Notes: generated by a model from the letters alone, not told the origin. Counted from the stretch's first letter, positions 8,232-16,231 are shown. The stretch is 45,380 bases of DNA from UBA11612 sp963976395 (GCA_963976395.1 CAXBLG010000019.1:1-45380), one strand, 5' to 3'. Made by a program: numbers and translations.

Positions 8232-8283
8232 GGAATAGTCCTTGTCAGATTAACGTTCCAAGACCCGCCTCCAAGGCAGTTCT

Positions 8284-8307
8284 CGTAAAAGTATATGTAG
8301 CCCCCCC
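8284..8307 (-). promoter_or_regulatory. G-tract leader motif, copy A
   Basis: Minus strand: seven G, then CTACATATAC, then TTTTACG, about 53-76 bases upstream of the pilin ATG. It matches copy B in three blocks (GGGGGGCT, CATATA, TTTACG) with two small gaps. The seven-base G run could be slippage-prone. Confidence 0.4.
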
Positions 8308-8330
8308 TTTCCTCATTCTCATAAATGACT

Positions 8331-8348
8331 TGTAAAAATTATGTAAAA
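8331..8348. promoter_or_regulatory. Direct repeat TGTAAAA, 11-bp spacing, in the divergent promoter region
   Basis: TGTAAAA occurs at 8331 and again at 8342, one helical turn apart, and GTAAAA once more at 8285. Tandem half-sites at 10-11 bp spacing are typical of OmpR/PhoB-type regulators. The whole 8232-8413 region is AT-rich and lies between the pilin gene and an OmpR-type regulator gene. Assignment as its binding site is inference. Confidence 0.4.
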
Positions 8349-8413
8349 GTAAATAATGTATTAAATTCAAAATATTGTGCAATTTCGCGCCTTTTTCCGA
8401 GACGTACCTAAAT

Positions 8414-9130
8414 ATGGTGAAATCCTCAAAAATTCTCGTCATTGAGGACGACGTTTTCATTCAACAATTGATTGGCCATGTCTTGGAAAGTGCTGGCTAC
8501 GCCATTTCGCTGGCCTCGACGGCTGCCCAGGGACTCTCTCTCTTTTCCTCGGTCCCTTTTGATCTCGTGATGCTTGATCTGAATCTGCCCGATGAAGATG
8601 GGCTGACCGTTGCTCGGCAAATTCGGACCAAGTCGAGGGTGCCGATCTTTGTTCTTAGTGGCCGGGACGAACGTGCGAGCCGTCTCAGTGCGCTTGAAAT
8701 TGGCGTCAACGACTACCTGGTAAAGCCTGTCGATCCGCAAGAGATCGTGCTCCGGGTTCGGAATCTCATGGACCGCGAGATAACGTCCGGCGCGCCGGGT
8801 GAACCTCAGTCGACCACATTCTGGTTTGACGGATGGTCTTTGAAACCGTCTGCCAGAACATTGACCGATCCAAATGGTGAGGATGTTCATTTAACCAAGG
8901 CTGAATTCGATTTAATGACGGCTTTTGTCTTAGCGCCCAATCGCGTGCTTGAGCGTGGCCGTCTCTTGGATGCCATTGGACGGCTCGATCAGCCTGAAAC
9001 CGACCGCACCATCGACGTGCTGATAAGCCGCCTTCGCATCAAAATCGAAGCAAACCCTAAAGAGCCGGTGCATATCATCACGGCGTTTGGCATTGGTTAC
9101 AGGTTCGCTACCAAGGTCGAGCGGGCGTAG
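8414..9130 (+). CDS. OmpR/PhoB-family response regulator (orphan)
   Basis: Two-domain DNA-binding response regulator of 238 residues. The receiver domain shows the acidic pocket EDD (11-13), phospho-acceptor Asp55 in VMLDLNLPDEDG, Ser82 in FVLSGR and Lys104 in YLVKP. The C-terminal winged helix spans about 135-235 (LTKAEFDLMTAFV, RTIDVLISRLRIKIE, IITAFGIGYRF). I chose ATG 8414 (MVKSSKILVIEDD), where the family begins, over an upstream ATG at 8375 that adds 13 unrelated residues. No histidine kinase is adjacent. It is divergent from the pilin gene across a short AT-rich region, so control of the pilus operon is the natural hypothesis. Confidence 0.9.
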   Translation: MVKSSKILVIEDDVFIQQLIGHVLESAGYAISLASTAAQGLSLFSSVPFDLVMLDLNLPDEDGLTVARQIRTKSRVPIFVLSGRDERASRLSALEIGVNDYLVKPVDPQEIVLRVRNLMDREITSGAPGEPQSTTFWFDGWSLKPSARTLTDPNGEDVHLTKAEFDLMTAFVLAPNRVLERGRLLDAIGRLDQPETDRTIDVLISRLRIKIEANPKEPVHIITAFGIGYRFATKVERA

Positions 9131-9240
9131 CTCTCAAATCGTGAGAATATACGGTTTGGCTGCCTATTTGCGTCGTACGACCTTGAAACCCTCCCGCATT
9201 TAGGCTCTGATTTGGCTCCTTTAATGGAGGGGATGCCAAG

Positions 9241-10137
9241 ATGTCGCGCCACATATCGCCAGCCGTTCTTTCACCAGCCATTGCTCTAGCTGCCGTTTTT
9301 CTCATGGGAGCCGAGCCCGCACCGGTTGATCCGGACGGAGTTACGATAGAAACGACTAATCTTGCGCCCGGCGTTGCGGCTCTCTTTGGGCGCGGCGGCA
9401 ATATCGGCGTGTCTTACGGACCCGACGGCACGGTTCTGATTGATGATCAGTTTGCGCCTTTGACACCAAAAATTCTTGCGGCCGCTTCGGCACTTGATCC
9501 GAAACCAGTCCGGTTTGTGATCAACACACATTGGCATTTCGATCATAGCGGCGGCAACGAAATCCACGGCAAGGCCGGCGCAGTGATTGTCGCGCACGAT
9601 AACGTGCGCACCCGCATGTCCAGTGACCAGTTTATCGAAGCTCTGAACTACGACATTCCGACTTCGCCAACGGCGGCGCTGCCGCTCGTCACGTTTGCGG
9701 AGGGAGTGACGTTTCATCTTAACGGAGACACGCTGAAGGTTTTCCATACGAAAGCCGCCCACACCGACGGCGATGCCATGGTGAAGTGGGAAAAGGCTAA
9801 TGTGCTGCATACCGGCGATGTCTTTAACCAATCAGGGGCTCCTTTTGTTGATTGGAGTTCGGGCGGTACTGTGCCGGGTATGATCGCTGCCATGGATGCG
9901 GCAATTGCGGTCAGCGATGCCGATACAAAAGTCATTCCCGGCCACGGGCAGATGGGCACGTATGCCGACATGGTATCCTACCGCGACAGACTGAAAGAAT
10001 TTCTTGCGCGGATCACCGCCGAACATGAGGCCGGTAAAACTCTCGACCAAGTGCTGGCCATGAAGCTGGAATGGCAAGCCGCCACCGGCTTGGTGTCCGC
10101 CGACAGGTTGGTGCAGGCGATCTATAAAGGCTTCTAA
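9241..10137 (+). CDS. Periplasmic metallo-beta-lactamase-fold hydrolase
   Basis: Exported zinc hydrolase of 298 residues with an N-terminal signal segment (SPAIALAAVFLMGAEPAP). The zinc site is complete: HxHxDH at His97, His99, Asp101, His102 (THWHFDHSGGN), His174 (AHTDGD), Asp193 (HTGDVF) and His235 (PGHG). It resembles the broad group of periplasmic MBL proteins that includes subclass B3 lactamase-like and quinoprotein-relay hydrolases. The substrate cannot be told from sequence. ATG 9241 follows GGAGGGG about 8 bases upstream. It stands alone between the response regulator and a DUF1566 gene. Confidence 0.85.
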   Translation: MSRHISPAVLSPAIALAAVFLMGAEPAPVDPDGVTIETTNLAPGVAALFGRGGNIGVSYGPDGTVLIDDQFAPLTPKILAAASALDPKPVRFVINTHWHFDHSGGNEIHGKAGAVIVAHDNVRTRMSSDQFIEALNYDIPTSPTAALPLVTFAEGVTFHLNGDTLKVFHTKAAHTDGDAMVKWEKANVLHTGDVFNQSGAPFVDWSSGGTVPGMIAAMDAAIAVSDADTKVIPGHGQMGTYADMVSYRDRLKEFLARITAEHEAGKTLDQVLAMKLEWQAATGLVSADRLVQAIYKGF

Positions 10138-10270
10138 AAGATCGTTCTGTCCGTTCAATGGGGCTTGTGATTACGCCCGTTGACCTTCGAAACATCGTTT
10201 CCTATGTACCTGTAGTGTGCGGTTAGCCGCATGAAAATTATGTCGGAACAGGAAGGAGTAGGAGGAGAGG

Positions 10271-10765
10271 ATGGCTATGCGAAACGTGTTGATTTCCGGA
10301 TGTATCGCGTTTGGCGCGATTGCGGCAGCAGCGCCGGTTTGGGCAGAGTGCGACGAGATCAGGCCCACCATTCCGACGTCCCGTTACGTGATTTCGGGCG
10401 ACGAAGTGCATGATACCCAAAGCGATTTAACCTGGCAGCGCTGCAGCGCCGGACAAAGTTGGACGGACGGCGAGGGGTGTGTCGGAGAAATTCAGAAACT
10501 CTCCTGGGATCAGGCGAAAGAGTTGGCGAAAGATGGCTGGCGCTTGCCGACAAAAGACGAACTCATCACTCTCATCTCCAAAGCTTGCACACCTTCGGTT
10601 AATCCCGATGCGTTTCCAAACATGGACAAAACTAAACTGTGGTATTGGAGCAGCGATGAAATGGAGCCCGATCTCGCCGGGCTGGTTTACTTCGACGGTG
10701 GGGCGACTTTTAACGGCTACCGTACGTCCGCCAATGCCGTAAGACTTGTGCGTAGCGGCGAGTAG
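10271..10765 (+). CDS. Secreted DUF1566 (Lcl C-terminal-like) protein
   Basis: Small exported protein of 164 residues. A signal peptide (VLISGCIAFGAIAAAAPVWA, then ECDE) is followed by the DUF1566 pattern: VHDTQSDLTWQRCSAGQSW, Cys, LSWDQAKELAKDGWRLPTKDELITLI, Cys, then WYWSSDEM and AVRLVRSGE. The Cys residues suggest disulfides. This fold belongs to the C-type-lectin-like/formylglycine-enzyme-like group; biochemical role unknown. The start has a very strong purine-rich ribosome site (GGAGGAGAGG). A second ATG two codons later is possible. Confidence 0.78.
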   Translation: MAMRNVLISGCIAFGAIAAAAPVWAECDEIRPTIPTSRYVISGDEVHDTQSDLTWQRCSAGQSWTDGEGCVGEIQKLSWDQAKELAKDGWRLPTKDELITLISKACTPSVNPDAFPNMDKTKLWYWSSDEMEPDLAGLVYFDGGATFNGYRTSANAVRLVRSGE

Positions 10766-10828
10766 CATTCGGCACACCGTCCGGACAAAGTTTAACTCAC
10801 ACAGTTCACTTCTAACTAACGCACGTTC

Positions 10829-10865
10829 GGTGAGCATATCGTATTTTATATGCGGTATGCTCACC
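10829..10865. repeat. Inverted repeat between the DUF1566 and cytochrome c' genes
   Basis: Perfect 10-bp arms GGTGAGCATA and TATGCTCACC separated by a 17-base AT-rich centre. No T-run follows on either side, so it is more like an operator or mRNA hairpin than a terminator. It lies 131 bp before the cytochrome c' start. Confidence 0.4.
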
Positions 10866-10995
10866 ATGGTGCACCCTGATCATCTCTGTAAAAGCTGTAA
10901 TAGATGCCTCAGATGACCGCTTTCGGTTGTCTAAGCTCGGTGAACCCAATAGTTTGCACTAATTCTAATTATTTCTTGTGTATCGGAGTTGATAA

Positions 10996-11457
10996 ATGCG
11001 GCGGATTGTAAACTCGTTGGGCGGGGTAACTCTCGGAGCCGCAGTGATGGTTCAAGGCGTATCTGCGTTTGCGGCGGATGATATTTATTTAAATGACGGA
11101 TCGCTTATCGATTACCGGCAACAGATCATGAAAACCATGGATGCGCAGGTAACGGCCATTGGTCAGGTGCTGACGAAGACAGTCCCGAACGAGAATATCG
11201 TCTCGCACTTTGAAGTTTTGCTCGCCACAACAATTCAAGCGAAGGTCGCATTTGAAAATAAAGCTTTGGGTGGCGACTCATTGCCGATTATTTGGGACGA
11301 GTGGGAACACTTCTCCGGGCTGCTTGATGAGGCCGAGAAAGAAATCGGAATAACAATAACAAGAATCAAAGACGTTGGCCCTGACGCGGCTTGGGATGCG
11401 TCCCTTTCCGCGCTTGCGTGCAAAAGCTGCCACGACACTTATCGAGCAAAAAAGTAA
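10996..11457 (+). CDS. Cytochrome c' (class II c-type cytochrome)
   Basis: Periplasmic four-helix-bundle haem protein of 153 residues. A signal peptide occupies residues 1-27 (ending SAFAADD). The haem-binding motif CKSCH is at the extreme C-terminus (Cys142, Cys145, His146), followed by DTYRAKK, which is the class II signature. Helical segments with the YRQQIMKTMDAQ start fit cytochrome c', implicated in NO/O2 binding and nitrosative-stress protection in other bacteria. No partner genes are adjacent. The frame ends cleanly at 11457. Confidence 0.88.
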   Translation: MRRIVNSLGGVTLGAAVMVQGVSAFAADDIYLNDGSLIDYRQQIMKTMDAQVTAIGQVLTKTVPNENIVSHFEVLLATTIQAKVAFENKALGGDSLPIIWDEWEHFSGLLDEAEKEIGITITRIKDVGPDAAWDASLSALACKSCHDTYRAKK

Positions 11458-11527
11458 GGAACAGTGTCGTAACTGCTACATCATATACAAAGAGTAGTGA
11501 TGGGCTAAATTGAGCACTAGAGCTTGA

Positions 11528-11866
11528 GGGTGTTTTCTGTCGGATCGCAAGCCCCTGGGCGGTGCACACGCTTCCGGGAGCGATAGCGAGCGTATTCTCG
11601 TCCACCCAACATCAGACTGGCGCAGGACGTCATGGGATCGGCCGATTGCGGCTGGGTATGAAGACGGCTTTCTTTTCGACACTTTATTGCCCGTTCAAAG
11701 CGTTCCGTTCGAGGACTACGCGGCGTTCGCACCGCATTTTCGACCGGTTCAAATTTCAGATGTCGAAGGGTTGAAATATTGCTATTTGCGAACGAACTGC
11801 GTGCCGATACGGCGCGGCGAATTTAGGTTCATCACGCCTTGGGACAAACTTTCACCATCTAAATAA
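11528..11866 (+). pseudogene. Open frame without a start codon, probable 5'-truncated gene
   Basis: The frame is open from just after a TGA at 11525 to TAA at 11864-11866 (112 codons) and contains no ATG, GTG or TTG. Its composition looks coding: SERILVHPTSDWRRTSWD, GFLFDTLLPVQSVPF, FRPVQISDVEGLKYCYLRTN, RGEFRFITPWDKL. I do not recognise the family. Opposite-strand frames in the same place look like shadows. The most economical reading is the 3' remnant of a larger gene that lost its beginning; use of a rare start codon is the alternative. Confidence 0.4.
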
Positions 11867-11930
11867 CCTGGGGCTAGATATCATCGCGCGCTATGGTAAG
11901 TACACGCCAACACCTTCGGAGTTACTTCAT

Positions 11931-12839
11931 ATGTCAGATGCGCCGAACGATCCCCCGCCGCCCAATTCGCCGCCCGGTTATACGCCGCCTACGGTTTGGA
12001 CGAACAAGGCCAGCGGCGGCAAATTCGCCTCTATCAATCGCCCCGTATCCGGACCGACGCATGAAAAAGAACTTCCTGTCGGTCGCCATCCCTTTCAATT
12101 GTATTCGCTCGCCACGCCCAACGGCGTGAAGGTGACGGTAATGTTGGAAGAGTTGCTCGCCCTTGGGCATGCCGGAGCCGAGTACGATGCCTGGCTGATC
12201 AATATTCAAGACGGCGATCAATTTGGCAGCGGCTTTGTCGGGGTTAATCCCAATTCCAAAATTCCCGCGCTGATGGACCGCAGCGGTCCTGTGCCCATTC
12301 GCATTTTTGAATCCGGCGCTATTCTTGTGCACCTCGCTGAAAAATTCGGTGCCTTTCTGCCGACGGATACAACGCGCGCCGAATGTTTGTCGTGGTTGTT
12401 TTGGCAAATGGGCAGCGCGCCCTATCTCGGCGGCGGCTTCGGACACTTCTATGCTTACGCGCCGTTCAAAATCGAATACGCAATCGACCGCTTTGCCATG
12501 GAAGTTAAACGCCAGCTTGATGTGCTGGATAAAAGATTAGCCGAGGCCGATTACCTCGCGGGTGCAGACTACACCATCGCCGACATAGCGGTGTGGCCCT
12601 GGTACGGCAATCTCGCCAAGGGCAAACTTTATGAGGCGGCCGAATTCCTGCAGGTGCAGGAGTATAAAAATGTGTTGCGCTGGGCGGATGCGATTGAAGC
12701 GCGCCCCGCCGTCAAACGCGGCTGTATGGTCAACACCGCCTGGGGTGAGCCGTCCGGGCAACTGCACGAGCGTCATGACGCGTCCGACTTCGAAACCAAG
12801 ACGCAAGATAAGATCGGCGAGGCGGTAGAGAAAAAATAG
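11931..12839 (+). CDS. yghU: YghU-type glutathione S-transferase/disulfide reductase
   Basis: Cytosolic GST-fold enzyme of 302 residues, closely resembling E. coli YghU, which reduces disulfides using bound glutathione. Characteristic segments are PPTVWTNKASGGKFASINRPVSGPTHEKELPVG split over residues 19-52, HPFQLYSLATPNGVKVTVMLEELL (thioredoxin-fold glutathione site), FVGVNPNSKIPAL, ESGAILVHLAEKFG and the helical domain ADYLAGADYTIADIAVWPW. The long N-terminal extension before the thioredoxin fold is normal for this subfamily. A GNAT gene follows 22 bp later. Confidence 0.9.
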   Translation: MSDAPNDPPPPNSPPGYTPPTVWTNKASGGKFASINRPVSGPTHEKELPVGRHPFQLYSLATPNGVKVTVMLEELLALGHAGAEYDAWLINIQDGDQFGSGFVGVNPNSKIPALMDRSGPVPIRIFESGAILVHLAEKFGAFLPTDTTRAECLSWLFWQMGSAPYLGGGFGHFYAYAPFKIEYAIDRFAMEVKRQLDVLDKRLAEADYLAGADYTIADIAVWPWYGNLAKGKLYEAAEFLQVQEYKNVLRWADAIEARPAVKRGCMVNTAWGEPSGQLHERHDASDFETKTQDKIGEAVEKK

Positions 12840-12861
12840 CGCGGCGAGAGGGGGGGCTTGT

Positions 12862-13359
12862 GTGGAGACTATAATAATCCGCACATTAACGAGCGAGGAC
12901 TCCGTGGCAGAGATCACATCACTGCTGCATGCCGCCTACGCGCGGTTAGGCGCGCTCGGTTTCAATTATACAGCTGTCGATCAGTCCGAAGATATTACGC
13001 GCGAAAGGCTTAAGGACGGAGATTGCTTTATTGCTTGCGAGGGGAAGCGGCTCATTGGAACCATCGTCTATCATCGACATTCCGGTGGCTGTCGGTGGTA
13101 CGACCTGCCGCAGGTCGGGGTGATCCACCAACTGGGCGTACTTCCTGCCGGTCAGAGTAGCGGCGTAGGGGGCCGATTGATCGAAGCCGCTGAAGCGCGG
13201 GCCAGGGAAACGGGCGCGGAGGAACTGGCGCTCGATACCTCCGAGGGGGCGCACCACTTGATCGAATGGTACCAGCACCTTGGCTACCGCATCGTCGATC
13301 ATGTGCAGTGGGAGGGAAAGACCTACCGCAGCGTTATAATGAGCAAGGTTCTACAGTAA
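12862..13359 (+). CDS. GNAT-family N-acetyltransferase
   Basis: Predicted acyl-CoA-dependent N-acetyltransferase of 165 residues. The GNAT core is visible: GVIHQLGVLPAGQSSGVGGRLIEAAEARARETG (motif A, with a Q-x-x-G-x-G-type pyrophosphate loop, slightly altered as QSSGVGG), then LALDTSEGAHHLIEWYQHLGYRIVDHVQW (motif B). GTG 12862 is used, with GAGAGGGGGG upstream. It lies just behind yghU and may be co-transcribed. The acceptor substrate is unknown. Confidence 0.85.
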   Translation: METIIIRTLTSEDSVAEITSLLHAAYARLGALGFNYTAVDQSEDITRERLKDGDCFIACEGKRLIGTIVYHRHSGGCRWYDLPQVGVIHQLGVLPAGQSSGVGGRLIEAAEARARETGAEELALDTSEGAHHLIEWYQHLGYRIVDHVQWEGKTYRSVIMSKVLQ

Positions 13360-13403
13360 AGAATGGTGGTTTTAATTTCTGCGCATGACCGGTGTTTGAG
13401 TGC

Positions 13404-13973
13404 TTAATTACCTTCAGGCTTGGCGGGGCGGTAGGTGAAATCAAAACCCGCCGTCCAGGTTTCGCCGTCGTCCTGTGACATTTCACCGAATTGACGCACC
13501 GCGCCGTCTCCGACTAGGGTGTACGTCATGCGGACCAGCGCATCCTGACCCGGCCCGAGCACATTATTCCACAACCCTTCCAGTACCATGGCGCCTCCGG
13601 TCCAACCCCCTTTGAACTCTACGCGCGCGCCGTTGGAATCAATCCATGTTTGCCGCCAGGCGTTTTCGCGCGGCACATAGATGTTCAAACTGCCGCCGTC
13701 GGCCCCGGACAGAGGCATCCAGTTTTCGCGCACGCCGCAACCGCCATAGACGCTTTCGATCAAGCTGTGGGCGATGAGTTTGTCATTGCCGGTTGGGTAC
13801 ACATTCCACTGTCCGACCCAAAAATCAAACTGCCGGTGCTCGGCTGATGCGCATGGGCTAGGTTTCTCTGTCGCGGGCTGTTCGGAGGTGAGGGACGGGG
13901 AACTCGCAGCAAGCAGCCCCATAAGAACGAGCGAGAGTCCCACCACTTGTTGCTTCCAGGATCTGTGCCGCAT
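13404..13973 (-). CDS. Exported DUF1579-like protein
   Basis: Secreted protein of 189 residues with a signal peptide (VVGLSLVLMGLLAASSPSLT). The mature part opens with HRQFDFWVGQWNVYP, the hallmark of a lipocalin-like DUF1579-type family, and continues as a beta-rich sheet (GGCGVRENW, SLNIYVPRENAWRQTWID, GAMVLEGLW, MTYTLVGDGAVRQFGEMSQDDGETW). Function unknown; such proteins probably bind a small hydrophobic ligand. It is convergent with the GNAT gene, with no clear terminator in the 44-bp gap. Confidence 0.75.
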   Translation of the reverse strand: MRHRSWKQQVVGLSLVLMGLLAASSPSLTSEQPATEKPSPCASAEHRQFDFWVGQWNVYPTGNDKLIAHSLIESVYGGCGVRENWMPLSGADGGSLNIYVPRENAWRQTWIDSNGARVEFKGGWTGGAMVLEGLWNNVLGPGQDALVRMTYTLVGDGAVRQFGEMSQDDGETWTAGFDFTYRPAKPEGN

Positions 13974-14132
13974 GGGTGTTCTCCACAGGATCTAAGGACG
14001 AATAGCCGCTGCGCAGTGTAATCTGCCGGATGGGCGTTGCCAATTATGGCACCGGATCACTGCATTGGGGTATATTCGCAAGGGTGTCACAGTTGCGGCA
14101 CACAGAGAGATCGGCATCAGGGGGAGGGAGCT

Positions 14133-14540
14133 ATGCAAGGACTCGAATTCGTAAATTGGCTTGGGGTATTTTTGGCGGCCCTGTCGGCCTTCGTGCTCGG
14201 CGGTTTGTGGTATGCACCGTTTCTGTTTGGCAAGCCTTGGCTGAAGGCGACAAAACTCACCGACGCAGAACTCAACACCGGTAGTAAGGCTCTGACTTTC
14301 GGGGGTTCATTTATCCTCGCACTCGTCGCCGCTTTTGTCTTTGCCCTGTTCATCGGGCCGCAGCCCGGTATTCCCTTCGCCGTCGGTGCGGGCTTTGGCG
14401 CCGGTCTGTTTTGGGTGGCAACCTCGTTCGGCATTAACTACCTGTTCGAGAAAAAAAGCCTGGTCTTGTTTTTCATCAACGGCGGATACCACACCGTGCA
14501 GTTCACACTCTACGGTCTGATCCTCGGCGCATTGCAATAA
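14133..14540 (+). CDS. DUF1761 integral membrane protein
   Basis: Small inner-membrane protein of 135 residues with about four predicted helices (VNWLGVFLAALSAFVLGGLWYAPFLFG, LTFGGSFILALVAAFVFALFIG, AGFGAGLFWVATSFGINYLFE, GGYHTVQFTLYGLILGAL). The WYAPFLFGKPW segment and the FxINGGYH near the C-terminus are typical of DUF1761. Start ATG 14133 has GGGGGAGGGAG directly upstream; the frame stays open further 5' but without membrane character. Function unknown. Confidence 0.8.
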   Translation: MQGLEFVNWLGVFLAALSAFVLGGLWYAPFLFGKPWLKATKLTDAELNTGSKALTFGGSFILALVAAFVFALFIGPQPGIPFAVGAGFGAGLFWVATSFGINYLFEKKSLVLFFINGGYHTVQFTLYGLILGALQ

Positions 14541-14665
14541 TCAGCGGATTTACGCATAAATTTGCCTATCTTGTACATGGACAGCCGTGGCAGTTTTGTC
14601 CAATCTGCGGCCAACCCGCTGCGGGGCGTAAAGCGTTGCCGCCGGCGAACTCTGGGAGGAACACG

Positions 14666-15835
14666 ATGAATACGAACACAGGGCCGAACGCCCTTTCACT
14701 GAAGACAGTCATGCTCGCGGGTCTGGTGGCTTTGGGCCTTTCGGCGTGCGGCCAGGAACAAGCCGCCGCACCGGCCGCGCCCGCGCCGGGCTTGAAGCCG
14801 CTGTCCATGGAAAAGGGCGGCATGGACCAGACCGGACCCTATGAGTTGGTCGAAGGTTGGTTCAAGCCGGGCATCGACGGATGGGACTATCCGCCGACAG
14901 CCGTGCTGGTCGATAACCCCGACCGTATCTTCGTCGCTTTCGCGGGTCAGCACATGACCCAGCCGCATTCGCTGATGCACACAGCCGACGGCAAGGTTAT
15001 GGAAGACCGCAGCACAACCTCCGAACTACCGCGAGAGGAAAAAAAGCAACTGCATCAAATCGTGGTGCTGAACGGCAATGGCGAGATCATCGAAGATTGG
15101 AGCCAGTGGAACGATGTGTTCGGCAACTTGCCGCACACGCTGGCCATTAATCCCTACGACCCCGAGCGTCACCTTTGGGTGATCGATTTGGGACACCAGG
15201 TGTTCAAATTCACCAACGACGGCAAGGAAATGGTGATGCACCTCGGCGAGAAGAACGTTCCTGGTTGGAGCGAGAACCGCTTCAACATGCCGTCGTCGAT
15301 TGCCTTTCTGCCCGACGGTACATTCCTGCTGGCCGACGGCTACGTGAACGGACGCATTGCGCGCTTTGCAGCGGATGGCACTTACATCTCCGAGTTCGGC
15401 TCCAAAGGGTCGGGCCCCGGCCAATTCGATCTGGTGCACGCTATCACTATGGACGATCAGGGACGTATCTACGCTGCCGACCGCCGCAACCATCGCATCC
15501 AGGTTTTCGACAAGGATGGTAATTTCATCGAGGAATGGCCGAATCTTGGCAGCCCGACAAAAGTACGGATCACGCAAGATCAGAAGATGTGGGTGACGGA
15601 CGCGCAGTACACCCGTTTCGCCAAGTACGATCTGAACGGTCATTTACTCACCTATTGGGGTGTGAAGGGTAACGGCCCCGGCGAGTTCGACAATCTGCAC
15701 AGCTTCGACGTGGACGCGAGCGGCAACCTCTATGTCGGTGATGCGTGGAACAATCGCATTCAAAAGTTTGTGCCGAAAGCAGATGCCGATCCGGAACGCC
15801 TGATCGGGCAACAGTACTTTCTGCCCGCTCACTAA
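14666..15835 (+). CDS. NHL-repeat beta-propeller lipoprotein
   Basis: Lipoprotein of 389 residues. A lipobox LSAC (Cys28) follows MLAGLVALGLSACG. After a Pro/Ala linker there is a six-bladed propeller built of NHL repeats: RIFVAFAGQHM, HTLAINPYDPERHLWVIDLGHQVFKF, PSSIAFLPDGTFLLADGYVNGRIARF, FDLVHAITMDDQGRIYAADRRNHRIQVF, KVRITQDQKMWVTDAQYTRFAKY and FDNLHSFDVDASGNLYVGDAWNNRIQKF. The fold resembles the lyase domain of peptidylglycine amidating enzyme, but these bacterial lipoproteins have no settled activity. ATG 14666 with GGGAGGA upstream is preferred over a TTG 10 codons earlier. A Rho-independent terminator lies 95 bp past the stop. Confidence 0.85.
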   Translation: MNTNTGPNALSLKTVMLAGLVALGLSACGQEQAAAPAAPAPGLKPLSMEKGGMDQTGPYELVEGWFKPGIDGWDYPPTAVLVDNPDRIFVAFAGQHMTQPHSLMHTADGKVMEDRSTTSELPREEKKQLHQIVVLNGNGEIIEDWSQWNDVFGNLPHTLAINPYDPERHLWVIDLGHQVFKFTNDGKEMVMHLGEKNVPGWSENRFNMPSSIAFLPDGTFLLADGYVNGRIARFAADGTYISEFGSKGSGPGQFDLVHAITMDDQGRIYAADRRNHRIQVFDKDGNFIEEWPNLGSPTKVRITQDQKMWVTDAQYTRFAKYDLNGHLLTYWGVKGNGPGEFDNLHSFDVDASGNLYVGDAWNNRIQKFVPKADADPERLIGQQYFLPAH

Positions 15836-15929
15836 AAATTGACGTATAAAAAACAGGGCAAAATAAGCGGTCCGGCCATCATCCAAACTCATGGTGGCGA
15901 AGACCGACGTCTTCCACATTCAACTGCCA

Positions 15930-15964
15930 CCCTTGGCCCAGTAGGGCCAAGGGTTTGGTTTTTT
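15930..15964 (+). terminator. Rho-independent terminator
   Basis: Perfect 10-bp stem CCCTTGGCCC/GGGCCAAGGG with an AGTA loop, followed by TTTGGTTTTTT. It is placed to end the propeller lipoprotein transcript. Confidence 0.9.
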
Positions 15965-16000
15965 AACTCCGCGCAGAAAGCTCGTTGATGCGATACGTCG

Positions 16001-16231
16001 TCACATCATCGGCGAATAAATGGGTCCCCACAGGCTTGGGGCTATGGGCGCGGGAATCTCGCTATACAGTATTCCTCCGATCGAAAGACCTACAACGGCG
16101 AGGAAGGCGAGAATTAATACCGCTAGCACAAGATGGCCATATTGATCTTCCGTTAGGCGGGGAGTGTGCGAGATATGAAGACGGGGAATAGGACTGTCAT
16201 GGCGTCCTCCTTCGTTTGGATAAAACCTCAC
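16001..16231 (-). CDS. Possible small single-helix membrane protein (start uncertain, maybe frameshifted)
   Basis: The frame encodes 76 residues with one strong membrane helix (HLVLAVLILAFLAVVGLSIGG) and a Pro-rich tail (EIPAPIAPSLWGPIYSPMM). The GTG start at 16231 lacks a good ribosome site. The best Shine-Dalgarno (GAAGGAGGACGCC before an ATG at about 16201) instead leads into a different frame, MTVLFPVFISRTLPA then stop. Either the gene carries a frameshift, or the 15-codon frame is a leader. No family recognised. Confidence 0.35.
   Translation of the reverse strand: MRFYPNEGGRHDSPIPRLHISHTPRLTEDQYGHLVLAVLILAFLAVVGLSIGGILYSEIPAPIAPSLWGPIYSPMM

Noticed and set aside
8245..8460. Minus-strand 71-residue frame in the pilin-regulator intergenic region
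   Set aside because: It crosses the AT-rich promoter region and the start of the response-regulator gene, has no recognisable protein features, and is better explained as non-coding.
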